A DNA stretch of 64,000 bases, from contig NZ_CP017075.1 in NCBI RefSeq assembly GCF_001742225.1, positions 1,922,001-1,986,000 of the forward strand, given 5' to 3'. A program made the position numbers and the translations under genes. This DNA comes from Novosphingobium resinovorum. GTDB taxonomy: Bacteria > Pseudomonadota > Alphaproteobacteria > Sphingomonadales > Sphingomonadaceae. The notes beneath the pieces are model-generated. The model saw only the letters and a list, made by a program, of their open reading frames with translations. It made no database searches and had not been told where the DNA came from. Below, in pieces: positions 38,963 through 47,419 of this stretch (within the stretch, counting starts at the first letter, position 1; each line of letters starts with the position of its first letter).

Positions 38963-39706
38963 ATGCGATATTTTCTCGGTATGGCCGTCGCGGTATGCGG
39001 CGGCCTCGTCTTTGCTGATGCCAACGCGCAATCGGCAGGTTCCACCGTATCCTTCGAGGCCGAAACCGATCACCGCGAACGGGGCCTGAGCGGAAGCGAC
39101 GGCAAGGCCGCGCTCGGCGTCTCTGCCTCGGTGCCGGTCACCTACGATCTCGGAATAGACCTCGATGCCGTGACCTTGCGCGGCAGCGCACGGCACGGCG
39201 GCGCGGATATCGGTCTGACCCTGGCGCCGCGCTACGCTTTGCGCAGCGGGGGGTGGGACCTGTCCGCCGGGGTGCGTGGCAATGTCTTCGTCGGCCGCGC
39301 GGGCACCAGCTATGCCGAGCTGACCGGCGAGATCGCGCGCACGCTCGGCCCGGCGCAGCTGGTTCTGAGCGCCGCGTTCGCGCCCTCGCAGGATGCCATC
39401 GGCGGCAGCAACCTCACCCTCGACGCGCAGCTTTCGGCCAGCATACCGGGCACGCCGGTGACGCTCTACGGCGGTGTCGGCCACACCAGCGGTTCCTCCA
39501 ACGGCGATCCGCGCGCGGCCCGCCTGCGACCGGGCGGCGACTACCTCGACCACCATGTCGGCGCCGAGTACACGGACGCCAACTTCGCTGCGGGGCTGCG
39601 CTATTCCGGCACTTCGATCGGGAAGGACGAGGTCGATCCGCTCTCGCGCTGGACCGATCGGCATTACGGTTCGCGCGTGATGGCTTACTTGCGCTTCACG
39701 CCATGA
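38963..39706 (+). CDS. TorF-family putative porin
   Basis: 247 residues. Signal peptide ending at ADANA, then a beta-strand-rich protein with the family start VSFEAETDHRERGLS and a C-terminal aromatic RVMAYLRFTP that fits outer membrane insertion. TorF/Gcw_chp proteins are putative outer membrane barrels common in alpha- and gammaproteobacteria. Starts 35 bp after the previous gene. Confidence 0.75.
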   Translation: MRYFLGMAVAVCGGLVFADANAQSAGSTVSFEAETDHRERGLSGSDGKAALGVSASVPVTYDLGIDLDAVTLRGSARHGGADIGLTLAPRYALRSGGWDLSAGVRGNVFVGRAGTSYAELTGEIARTLGPAQLVLSAAFAPSQDAIGGSNLTLDAQLSASIPGTPVTLYGGVGHTSGSSNGDPRAARLRPGGDYLDHHVGAEYTDANFAAGLRYSGTSIGKDEVDPLSRWTDRHYGSRVMAYLRFTP

Positions 39707-39790
39707 ACCTGCACGCCCTCTCCGATTGACCAGATGCGCGGCAGGGCGCCGGGCTGGCACTAGGCGACGACAAACGCACGGGAGAGCGCG

Positions 39791-40753
39791 ATGAAGGCAG
39801 TCTGGTACAACGAGAACGGCGGCCCCGAGGTCATGCACTTCGGGGAGCAGCCGGATCCGGAAGTCGGCCCGCGAACCGTCCTCATCCGGGTCAACGTCAT
39901 CTCGATCGAGGGCGGCGACCTGCTCAACCGAATCCACACGCCGCCTGCGCACACGCCTTTCGTCCCCGGTTACCAGGCGGCGGGAACGGTGGCGGCGGTG
40001 GGCGCGGAAGTGACGCGCTTCGCCGTCGGAGACCGGGTGGTCGGCTTCAACTGGAGCGGCAGCCATGCCGAACTCTTCGCGGTGCCCGAAACTTACGCCT
40101 ATCCGGTGCCCGAGGGGATGGACCTTGCCCTCGCGGCGGTGGTGCCGATCGCCTTCGGGACAGCCTACGATGCGCTGTTCACCTACGGCGGACTGGTCGC
40201 AGGCGAGACGGTGCTGGTCCAGGGCGCGGCGGGCGGAGTGGGCCTCGCCACCGTGCAACTCGCCTCGCAGGCGGGCGCTACGGTGATCGGCACGGCCTCC
40301 AGCCCTGAACGCCTTGCCCGGGTGGAACCTTTCGGCCTGACGCACGGCATCGACTATCGGCGGGAGGACATCGCCGCGCGGTGCAAGGAGATCACCGCGC
40401 GCAAGGGCATCGACCTTGCGCTGGATCTTGCCGGCGGGGCGGGCAAGGATGCTCTGGTAGAGGCGCTGCGCGGCCACGGCCGCTATGCGGTGGTCGGCGC
40501 GGCGGAAGGGACGTTGCCCAGCTTCGGGTTCTTCGAACTGATCCGCAAGGCGATGCAGGTCACCGGCATCTCCTTCGGCCGCGACATGCACACCCCGCGC
40601 GTCCACGCCCTGCTGGCGGACCTGTTGGCGAAAGTCCACGCAGGCGAACTGGCGATGCCGATCGAGCGGGAATTCGGCCTCGCCGAAGCCGTGGCGGCGC
40701 ACCGCTTCGTTGCCGAGGGGCATCCGTTCGGCCGTGTGGTGATGCGGATTTAG
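39791..40753 (+). CDS. MDR-family NADPH:quinone oxidoreductase-like enzyme
   Basis: 320 residues of the zinc-free medium-chain reductase group: MKAVWYNENGGPEVMHF, PFVPGYQAAGTVAAVGAEV, the NADPH loop VLVQGAAGGVGLATVQLA and IDLALDLAGG. Likely reduces quinones or alpha,beta-unsaturated carbonyls. Convergent with a P450 gene across a shared terminator. Confidence 0.88.
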   Translation: MKAVWYNENGGPEVMHFGEQPDPEVGPRTVLIRVNVISIEGGDLLNRIHTPPAHTPFVPGYQAAGTVAAVGAEVTRFAVGDRVVGFNWSGSHAELFAVPETYAYPVPEGMDLALAAVVPIAFGTAYDALFTYGGLVAGETVLVQGAAGGVGLATVQLASQAGATVIGTASSPERLARVEPFGLTHGIDYRREDIAARCKEITARKGIDLALDLAGGAGKDALVEALRGHGRYAVVGAAEGTLPSFGFFELIRKAMQVTGISFGRDMHTPRVHALLADLLAKVHAGELAMPIEREFGLAEAVAAHRFVAEGHPFGRVVMRI

Positions 40754-40757
40754 CCTA

Positions 40758-40784
40758 TCCTCCCCGAGACAAGCTCGGGGAGGA
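40758..40784. terminator. Bidirectional terminator between MDR and P450 genes
   Basis: TCCTCCCCGAG (40758-40768) and CTCGGGGAGGA (40774-40784) form an 11-bp perfect stem between convergent genes; T-runs are short. Confidence 0.6.
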
Positions 40785-40788
40785 ATGG

Positions 40789-42105
40789 TCACAGCGGATC
40801 GAATTCGAGGTGCAGCGACTTCAGAGCGCGCAGCACATACGTCGGCTCATAATCGAACCGGCGCGCGCTCTCGGGGCCGTGGTGTTCCTCCGACAGCCGG
40901 ATCTCGCCCATGCGTGCGAGCAACCGCTCTATGCTGACCGCCACCTCGCGCCGGGCCAGCGGCGCGCCGATGCAGGTATGCGCGCCGCGTCCGAAGGCAA
41001 GGTGCTCCTTGATCCGGGGCCGGTCCATATCGAACCGTGAAGGATCGGGAAAGCGCGCCGGATCGCGGTTGGCGGCCATGTGGCTCATGAGGATCGGCGT
41101 GCCCGCCTTGATCTCGACCCCGCCCAGCGTCGTGGTCTTGCGGCAGAGCCGCCCCGCGCTCTTCACCGAGCCGTCGTAGCGCAGCAGTTCTTCGACGAAG
41201 TCGGGAATGCGAGCGGGATCGCGGCGCAGTTCGGTCTGGATGTCGGGGCGTGTGGTGATCACCTTGAAACCGTTCGCCAGAAGGCGGTTGGTGGTGTCCT
41301 GCCCCGCGCCGAACAGGAACGCCGCCAGCCCCGTCACGTCGACGAGCGAAGGCTTCGAGCCATCCGGATACGTGGCCTTCGCCAGTTCCCCCAGAATGTC
41401 CTCCCGCGCCAGCAAGGTGCGAAAAGGCCGCATCAGCGGATGACCGGCAATCCGTCGCCGCGCGATGAGGCCAAACAGTTCCTTGCCCACCGGGACCAGC
41501 GGGTTCTTCATCATCTCCTCGTGCGTGGCATCCATCGGCACGGGGATCGCCCCTTCCAGCAACTTGCGAAAACGAGCGCGCGTGGCCTCGGACAAGCCCA
41601 GCAGGTCGGAGATCACCAGCGCGCCGTAAGGCCCGCCGTACTGGCGCACGATATCGACCTGCCCGTCGCCGTGGAACTCGTCGATCAGCCCCTCCGCCGT
41701 GGCCGCAAGCCGGGGCTGCAACTGCTTCAGCCGGCTGGGCGTGAACAGGCGCGAGAGAATCGAGCGCAAGTTCGCGTGGCGCGTGCCCTGTTCGCAGACT
41801 ATCTGGTCGGCGAAGGCGATCTTGCTGCGATGGGCCTCCAGCTCGTCGCCGATATCGTCGCCCTCCGGCACGAACGGCAGGTCGACCATGCCGCCGGTGA
41901 CGCCGTTGATCTCCGAGAAATGTTCGGTGTCGAGCGACACCTGGACGACCTCCTCATAACCCACGACGGCCACCGCGCCGCGATGCGGGAGCCGCACGAC
42001 AGGTCCCTGCGCACGCAGATAGTCGAAGTAGGCATGCGGATCGTCCACCAGCGCAATGTCGGTGTACCAGTCGGCCTTCTCGTAGGACACGCATCTCGCT
42101 CCCAT
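40789..42105 (-). CDS. Cytochrome P450
   Basis: 438 residues. Heme-binding FGRGAHTCIGAPLARRE (Cys near 375), oxygen-binding helix FLFGAGQDTTNRLLANG, and the ExxR of FVEELLRYDGSVKS. Soluble bacterial class, needing a ferredoxin and reductase not found here. It hydroxylates an unknown hydrophobic substrate. The ATG at 42105 gives MGARCVSYEKADWY. The promoter region is shared with the TRIC-type gene on the other strand (72 bp). Confidence 0.93.
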   Translation of the reverse strand: MGARCVSYEKADWYTDIALVDDPHAYFDYLRAQGPVVRLPHRGAVAVVGYEEVVQVSLDTEHFSEINGVTGGMVDLPFVPEGDDIGDELEAHRSKIAFADQIVCEQGTRHANLRSILSRLFTPSRLKQLQPRLAATAEGLIDEFHGDGQVDIVRQYGGPYGALVISDLLGLSEATRARFRKLLEGAIPVPMDATHEEMMKNPLVPVGKELFGLIARRRIAGHPLMRPFRTLLAREDILGELAKATYPDGSKPSLVDVTGLAAFLFGAGQDTTNRLLANGFKVITTRPDIQTELRRDPARIPDFVEELLRYDGSVKSAGRLCRKTTTLGGVEIKAGTPILMSHMAANRDPARFPDPSRFDMDRPRIKEHLAFGRGAHTCIGAPLARREVAVSIERLLARMGEIRLSEEHHGPESARRFDYEPTYVLRALKSLHLEFDPL

Positions 42106-42177
42106 ACTTTTATGATCCTTTGTGTATCGTAAAATCCGATTGGGTCAAGCGGCGCACTGCGTGCTAGGAGCCGGGGC

Positions 42178-42801
42178 ATGATCCCGCCTTCCCCCGCCCT
42201 GCCCCCTGCGCTCGACCTTGTCGGCATCGCGGTCTTCGCGCTGACGGGTGCCCTCGCCGCCGCGCAGCTGCGCCAGACTTTCGTGACCGTGGCCTTCTTC
42301 GCGCTGATCACCGGGGTCGGCGGCGGTTCCCTGCGCGACCTGCTCATCGGGGCGCCGGTGTTCTGGGTCCACGACCCGCTGGTGGCGCCGGTGTGTCTCG
42401 CCGTAGCGCTGCTCGCGTGGTTCACGCCGGTCCGCTGGTGGCGCGGGCATATCCTGGAGTGGGCCGACGCGCTGGGTCTCGCGGTCTATGCCGTGTTCGG
42501 CACGATCAAGGCGCTGCATTGGGGCGTCCCGCCGGTCCCCGCGATGCTGATGGGGGTGATCACCGGCTGCATTGGCGGCATCGTGCGCGACGTGCTGGCG
42601 GGCCAGCCCTCGATCCTGATGCGGCCCGAACTTTACGTGACGGCAGCCGCGCTCGCCTCCGGGGTCGCTGCAGCAGGCATCGCCGCGGGCCTGTCCCCGG
42701 CGATGACCTGGGCGATCGCCGTGATCGCCGGCTTCGGGCTACGCGGCGCGGCGATCCATTGGTCGCTGGGCCTGCCGCTCCATCCGGGCGAGGATGATTA
42801 G
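42178..42801 (+). CDS. TRIC-family cation channel (YadS-like)
   Basis: 207 residues, about seven membrane segments with internal duplication: FFALITGVGGGSLRDLLIG and MLMGVITGCIGGIVRDVLAG carry the repeated GG..RD motif of UPF0126/TRIC proteins. Eukaryotic and bacterial TRICs pass potassium; bacterial roles are little known. Divergent from the P450 gene and ending in a 4-bp overlap with the convergent phosphotransferase gene. Confidence 0.88.
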   Translation: MIPPSPALPPALDLVGIAVFALTGALAAAQLRQTFVTVAFFALITGVGGGSLRDLLIGAPVFWVHDPLVAPVCLAVALLAWFTPVRWWRGHILEWADALGLAVYAVFGTIKALHWGVPPVPAMLMGVITGCIGGIVRDVLAGQPSILMRPELYVTAAALASGVAAAGIAAGLSPAMTWAIAVIAGFGLRGAAIHWSLGLPLHPGEDD

Positions 42802-43847
42802 GCCACCTTCAACCGCCGCCGCATCGCCGCTTCATCCATCATGGCGGTGCCCCGCAACTGGCCGAGGCGCACGCCGGTGCACGTCATCTTGAAGTGAGTG
42901 AAATCCTCGTACCATTCGAGGCCCATCGCAGACTTGCCGCTGATCTCCTCCCACAGCGCGATCGTCTCCTCCCGCGTGCCCATGCCTTCGAGATACGCGC
43001 CGTACGTCGAATTGCGGCCGTGCATCGTCTCGGACAAGGTGCAGAACCAGGCGAGATCGTGCAGCGCGCCGCCGAGCGAGGGCTGTTCCCAGTCCATCAC
43101 CGCGACGACCCGGAAGTCGTCGTCGAACATCATGTTGCCGATGCGCGCGTCGCCCCAGACGATCCCCTCGGGATCGTGGGCAGGCCATGCGCTCTCTAGC
43201 CTTGCCAGCGCATCGCGCAGCACCGGCTGCGGCGCGGTCTCCTCAAGCCAGGCGGTGAAGCGCTGGTACTTGTCCCACTCCTGCGCCAACCCCCGCGCCG
43301 CCGCCCCCTTGCCGCCGAGGAACCCCGCGCTCGTCACCGGCACGCGCTGGATCGCCGCGAGCTGCTCGACCGCGCTGCGCCACACGCTGCGCCGCTGCTG
43401 TGGCGCAGCGTCGTGCAGCCAGCCCTCGCGCCCATAAGGCGGGATCGACACGGGCACGCGGCCCTGCTTCTTCTCCATCACGAAGAACGGATTGCCGAGG
43501 ATCGACGGGTCCTCCTCGAACCACAGCGGCCTGGCAACGCGGACAAGTCCTTCGTCCGACAGCAGCTTCATGATCGCGTGCTGCTCGTCGAACAGGTTGT
43601 CCGGGAAGACGGTAAAGGTGCGCGGCTTGATCCGGACCACGCAGCCTTGCGTGCGCGGCTGCCCACCCTCGGTCCAGTGTGCATCGAACAGCACCGTCTC
43701 ATGGCTCTGCCCGGCACCGCGCGGATAGGCGAGATCGGTGACGGCGATGCCGATGGCGCGCGGCAAGCAACCGCCGAGCCAATGTTCGAGGCGCCCGGCC
43801 AGTTCGGCAAGATCCCGCGTTTCGGGGGCAACGATCACGTCAGACAC
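42798..43847 (-). CDS. Phosphotransferase-family (APH/ACAD10-like) protein
   Basis: 349 residues of the aminoglycoside phosphotransferase-like kinase fold. PFFVMEKKQGRVP in the N-lobe, the Brenner-type GIVWGDARIGNMMFDDD (the usual His before Gly-Asp is a Trp here) and AVMDWEQPSLGGALHDLAWF as metal loop. Such proteins accompany acyl-CoA dehydrogenases and may phosphorylate hydroxyacyl-CoA. Its substrate is unknown; neighbouring acyl-CoA synthetase and IclR genes suggest fatty acid or steroid breakdown. Confidence 0.85.
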   Translation of the reverse strand: MSDVIVAPETRDLAELAGRLEHWLGGCLPRAIGIAVTDLAYPRGAGQSHETVLFDAHWTEGGQPRTQGCVVRIKPRTFTVFPDNLFDEQHAIMKLLSDEGLVRVARPLWFEEDPSILGNPFFVMEKKQGRVPVSIPPYGREGWLHDAAPQQRRSVWRSAVEQLAAIQRVPVTSAGFLGGKGAAARGLAQEWDKYQRFTAWLEETAPQPVLRDALARLESAWPAHDPEGIVWGDARIGNMMFDDDFRVVAVMDWEQPSLGGALHDLAWFCTLSETMHGRNSTYGAYLEGMGTREETIALWEEISGKSAMGLEWYEDFTHFKMTCTGVRLGQLRGTAMMDEAAMRRRLKVA

Positions 43848-43903
43848 AGGCTCTCTCCCACCCGGCGATGCCTGAATTTCGATAGCGCATATCGATGGTT
43901 CGG

Positions 43904-43927
43904 TATCGCGAATTTATTTTCGCGATA
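43904..43927. promoter_or_regulatory. Palindrome upstream of the phosphotransferase gene
   Basis: TATCGCGAA-TTTATT-TTCGCGATA is a perfect 9-6-9 inverted repeat 57 bases before the phosphotransferase start. TTTCGATA-type sequence nearby (43878-43885) resembles the site before the IclR gene. It is a likely operator for a local regulator. Confidence 0.5.
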
Positions 43928-43987
43928 ATTGATATGCTGGCAAGCGCGCGCGGTCAAGCAAGGCGCGCCTCGCCCGGGCGGGATTGC

Positions 43988-44100
43988 CGTCGCCCCGGAT
44001 TCGATCCGGGACCGGTGGCGGTCTTTAGCTGCAGTTCATGCGGAAGGCATCGAAGCGACAGGCGGGCCGTTCACAGCCAGCGGTCCCGGGGCAAGCCCGT
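43988..44100. repeat. Family C repeat, diverged copy
   Basis: Contains CCGGATTCGATCCGGGACCG, GGTGGCGGTCTTTAG and GCCGTTCACAGCCAGCGGTC in the same order as the copy at 26104; the right arm has decayed. Confidence 0.8.
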
Positions 44101-44110
44101 TACCGCGAAG

Positions 44111-44944
44111 TCAGTCGCTCTCGCCGCCGCCGGCCAGGAAGCCGGAGATGCGCTCGCAAGCATGGGCCAGGCGGGCACCGGCCTCGGACAGCGCCGTGCC
44201 GTTCATGGCGCCGTGGAAGCCGGCCATGACCAGCGCCATCACCACCCGGTTGCGGCTGTCGTAGATCGGCGCCATCAGCGCCACGAGCGGATAGACCCGC
44301 TGCCCGTCGACCTCGACGAGCGGCACCACCGGCGGGTCCTCGGTGCCCGAGCGCACGCCGAGTTCCTCTTCGCTGCCTGGACGGCGCAATAGCGCGAGGT
44401 AGCCGTGCGCGCGCACGAACTCGAGCCCTGCGCGGAACTGGCCGAGATTCTCCTCACCGAGCGGCGGATCGGCCCGAGATACCCATGCATCGGCGTCCCG
44501 CGCGGAACGGGCGAAGAAGGTCATCGCCTGAATCCAGCGCAGCGGCATGCGCGTGCCCAGCGGCACCGGATAGCCGATATGGCTGAGTGAGGCCGCGCGT
44601 TCCCGCAGATGGATCACGTCGCCTTCGAGGAAGTAGGCCCCGCAGACCACGTCGAATTCGTCGGCCAGGCTGCGCATCTCGGGCTGCGCGACCTGCAGCG
44701 GCGAAAAATGCGCCGCCGCCGTGCGCCCGATCGCCGCCAGCGCGGGGCCGAGCACGTAAGTCTTGTCGGTCGTGCGATAGAGGTAGCCGACATCGACGAG
44801 GCCGGTCAGCAGCGCATGGCAGGTCGCGCGGCTCAACTTCAATGCCCGCACCAGATCGGTCAGAGCGAACGCCTGCCCGGGATGGTCGGCGATGAAGTTG
44901 AGGATGGCCGCGACGCGGGCGACACCGGGAGAGGAACGCGACAT
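44111..44944 (-). CDS. IclR-family transcriptional regulator
   Basis: 277 residues. Winged HTH (about 5-70: ALTDLVRALKLSRATCHALL then LVDVGYLYRTTDKTYVLGPA) and the IclR effector domain. Such proteins control catabolic genes in response to small acids. Start at 44944 gives MSRSSPGVARVAAIL; a longer frame to 44992 would run through a palindrome. It lies downstream of the acyl-CoA synthetase on the same strand. Its effector is not known. Confidence 0.88.
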   Translation of the reverse strand: MSRSSPGVARVAAILNFIADHPGQAFALTDLVRALKLSRATCHALLTGLVDVGYLYRTTDKTYVLGPALAAIGRTAAAHFSPLQVAQPEMRSLADEFDVVCGAYFLEGDVIHLRERAASLSHIGYPVPLGTRMPLRWIQAMTFFARSARDADAWVSRADPPLGEENLGQFRAGLEFVRAHGYLALLRRPGSEEELGVRSGTEDPPVVPLVEVDGQRVYPLVALMAPIYDSRNRVVMALVMAGFHGAMNGTALSEAGARLAHACERISGFLAGGGESD

Positions 44945-44951
44945 GGCTGCT

Positions 44952-44965
44952 TTCGATATTTCGAA
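44952..44965. promoter_or_regulatory. Palindrome before the IclR gene
   Basis: TTCGA-TATT-TCGAA, 8 bases before the iclR-type start codon. Place fits autoregulation. Confidence 0.45.
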
Positions 44966-45030
44966 CCGTTCGGGCCTATTGGCAATCGGCACGGTTCGTC
45001 AATAGGCACGCCTGTTCATTAAAGCGAACT

Positions 45031-46593
45031 TCAGCCGCGCCCGAGCCGGTCCTCCATCATCCGCGCCAACTCGCGCCGGGCCACCTTGTTGGAATGGAGG
45101 AGCGGTATCTCTTCGCGTTCCAGCGGAACATAGGCACGCGGCACCTTGTAGCTGGAGAGACGCCGACGCAATTCCGCCTCGATCACGGCGAAATCGAGTT
45201 CCAGCCCGTCGCGCGCGATCACCGCCGCGACCAGCAGCGCGCCGCGCTCGCGGTCCGGCAGGCCGACCACGTAAGCGGTGTGCACTCCGTCCAGCGACTG
45301 CAGTTCCATCTCCACTTCGGCCGGGGAGACGTTGGAACCGGACACCTTGATCATGTCCCCCCCGCGCCCGACGAAATGCACCCGGCGTCCTTCCGGACGG
45401 TCCTCCATCACGCACATGTCGCCGGTGCGATAGTAACCGTCGGGTGTGTAGTGCTCCGCCCGCTCGATCTTGTGGAGGCCGCTGGCGACGGGATAGCCGC
45501 GCACCTGCATCTCCCCCGCCTCGCCCGCCGCGACCGGGCGGTTTTCGGCATCTGCGATACGGATTTCGTAGCCCGGCCCGAAATGGTCCATCGGTGCACA
45601 GACCGGCCGCCCCGGCGCGCGGAAGTCATCGCCCCACGAGTACGGCCCCAGCGTCTCGCTCATGCCGAGGCCCCACCATGGCTTCGGTCCGCGCATGGCC
45701 GCAAGATCTTCCTCCGCCAGCACCGAGCCCATCGCGAAGCGGCTGTTGGAAAGCGTGCGCTCGGTGCACACGACGGTCGCCCCCGCTTCCAGCCCCGGCA
45801 CGAGGTACATCATCATGCCGCCGACCCAGAACATCGGCAGGATGCAGGCCACGCGCTTCCCGGGCACATGCCCCATCATCTCGCGCATCGTATGGCTGCG
45901 GAAGCAGACGGGGCCATGGGCATGGCGCACGCCCTTGGGCAGCGCCATCGAGCCGGAGGTGTAGATCTCGACCATCTGGTCGGTCGGATGGACTTCGGAT
46001 TCGACCTCGCGCAGCAGGTCTTCGCCTACCGTCGCGGCGGCCCCGGCCAGCCAGTCGAGCGGTGTGATGCTGGGAGGCAATCCCTCTCCGTCCGAGGCGA
46101 TCCAGCGCAAGTACGGCGCCCTGCCAAGCCGCAGCGCGCCGCTCTCCTGCCCGTCCAGTTCGGGGAGCGCCTCCAGCACGCGCTCGGCATAGTCCTTGCC
46201 CAGCATCGTGCGCTGGAGGATGAGCCCCTGCACATCCGACTGGCGCAGCACGCGGACCAGTTCGTTGGCGCGGATCATCGTGCTGACCGGCACTGCGACG
46301 GCGCCGATCCTGCTCACCGCCGCCAGCATCACCGCGAATTCCGGTCCGTTGCCGTGAATGAAGCCGACCCGCGCCCCCTTGCCGATCCCGCGCGCCAGCA
46401 ACCCGCGCGCCAGCATGGCCGAACGCGCCTCAAGCTCGCGATAAGTGACGCAGGCCACCGTCTCCTCGCCTTCCTCCAGCGTCACCGCGACGGCATCGCC
46501 ATAGGCGGCAGCGACAGCCCGAATGAGGCTGGGGAACGTCTGTGCATCCCCCGGAAGGTCTGCAACGGTGTGGGCGGCGGCCTCGGTGTTCAC
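45031..46593 (-). CDS. AMP-dependent acyl-CoA synthetase/ligase
   Basis: 520 residues of the ANL superfamily. ATP loop EIYTSGSMALPKGVRHAHG, the A5-like GLGMSETLGPYSWGDD, the A8 hinge YYRTGDMCVMED...FVGRGGDMIKVSGSNVSP and the C-terminal Lys in LHSNKVARREL. It activates a carboxylic acid, probably a fatty or aromatic acid, as the acyl-CoA. GTG at 46593 is proposed since the frame upstream has no better site; GGGA stands before it. An IclR-type gene follows 86 bp downstream. Confidence 0.88.
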   Translation of the reverse strand: MNTEAAAHTVADLPGDAQTFPSLIRAVAAAYGDAVAVTLEEGEETVACVTYRELEARSAMLARGLLARGIGKGARVGFIHGNGPEFAVMLAAVSRIGAVAVPVSTMIRANELVRVLRQSDVQGLILQRTMLGKDYAERVLEALPELDGQESGALRLGRAPYLRWIASDGEGLPPSITPLDWLAGAAATVGEDLLREVESEVHPTDQMVEIYTSGSMALPKGVRHAHGPVCFRSHTMREMMGHVPGKRVACILPMFWVGGMMMYLVPGLEAGATVVCTERTLSNSRFAMGSVLAEEDLAAMRGPKPWWGLGMSETLGPYSWGDDFRAPGRPVCAPMDHFGPGYEIRIADAENRPVAAGEAGEMQVRGYPVASGLHKIERAEHYTPDGYYRTGDMCVMEDRPEGRRVHFVGRGGDMIKVSGSNVSPAEVEMELQSLDGVHTAYVVGLPDRERGALLVAAVIARDGLELDFAVIEAELRRRLSSYKVPRAYVPLEREEIPLLHSNKVARRELARMMEDRLGRG

Positions 46594-46715
46594 GTTCCCG
46601 GCTCTCCTCTCGGCCGTGCCGACACGAAGGGCGCCGGGCACGACCACTGGCAACCGCTCAAGCAGTTCGCCATTTCAAATCAGGAGTCGATATTCCGGAA
46701 AACTGTCTGAAGCGC

Positions 46716-46748
46716 AACGCCCGCGCGCGTCGATACCGCGCGGGCGTT
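46716..46748. terminator. Terminator between acyl-CoA synthetase and the next gene
   Basis: AACGCCCGCGCG (46716-46727) pairs with CGCGCGGGCGTT (46737-46748), a 12-bp perfect stem lying downstream of the minus-strand gene that ends at 46754. Confidence 0.7.
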
Positions 46749-46753
46749 TCGGC

Positions 46754-47332
46754 TCAGATCATGCCATGCCCATCGACGGCCACCGAGCGAATGTGCCCCG
46801 AGCCATCGACGCTGCAGGCAAACGGGCGGCCGTCCTGCAGGCGCCCCTCGACGCTGTAGCGCTCGCCCATGCGCCGCACCGAGTCCACCGATTCGACGCG
46901 CTTGTCACCGCGCTCGAGTTCCGCAGAACAGGCGTCGACCGCGCCGCCCAGCGATCCGGCCCCGGCAGGCTCGTCCGAATAGTCGCGGCCGCTCACCGGG
47001 CCGCCCGGATATGGCGCGGTATCGCCATTGTCAGCCGGCGGCGCGCCATAGTCCGCATCGTCCCCCGCTTCCGGGCCGCCCGGATAGCGATAGGGCGCGT
47101 GCTCGCCGCCACGCTTGTCGGCGCTGTTCTTGCTGACGGCAGAAGCGATCGCGGCAACCCCGCCGACGACCAGCAGCCCGGCCAGAAGGTCCCCGCCATC
47201 GATGCCGCCGCCGCGATAGTGGCGATGGCCCCTCCACTCGTCCCGGCCGTGTGCGAGAACCGGCGTGGCGGTGACGCAAAGCACCGCGAGCGCGGCAAGG
47301 GATACGGCGGCACGCGAACGCAACATCTTCAT
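46754..47332 (-). CDS. Exported glycine-rich protein with conserved C-terminal domain
   Basis: 192 residues. Signal peptide ending VLAHG; a GGGIDGGDLLAGLLVVGGVA segment that may sit in a membrane; a low-complexity Gly/Asp/Tyr/Pro middle; and a compact C-terminal domain VDACSAELERGDKRVESVDS with YSVEGRLQDGRPFACSVDG containing two cysteines. This domain is frequent in sphingomonad envelope proteins. Function unknown. Confidence 0.75.
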   Translation of the reverse strand: MKMLRSRAAVSLAALAVLCVTATPVLAHGRDEWRGHRHYRGGGIDGGDLLAGLLVVGGVAAIASAVSKNSADKRGGEHAPYRYPGGPEAGDDADYGAPPADNGDTAPYPGGPVSGRDYSDEPAGAGSLGGAVDACSAELERGDKRVESVDSVRRMGERYSVEGRLQDGRPFACSVDGSGHIRSVAVDGHGMI

Positions 47333-47419
47333 CGGGAGAAACCCTATCCGGCGCGCACGGTCCGCGCCGCCCAAGTCACGGAACGTACGCCGCTCATGCT
47401 GTCCTATGCATGAACCGCT

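Noticed and set aside
38909..40792. A 627-codon frame antisense to the porin and MDR genes
   Set aside because: Shadow frame, low-complexity Arg/His/Gly composition.
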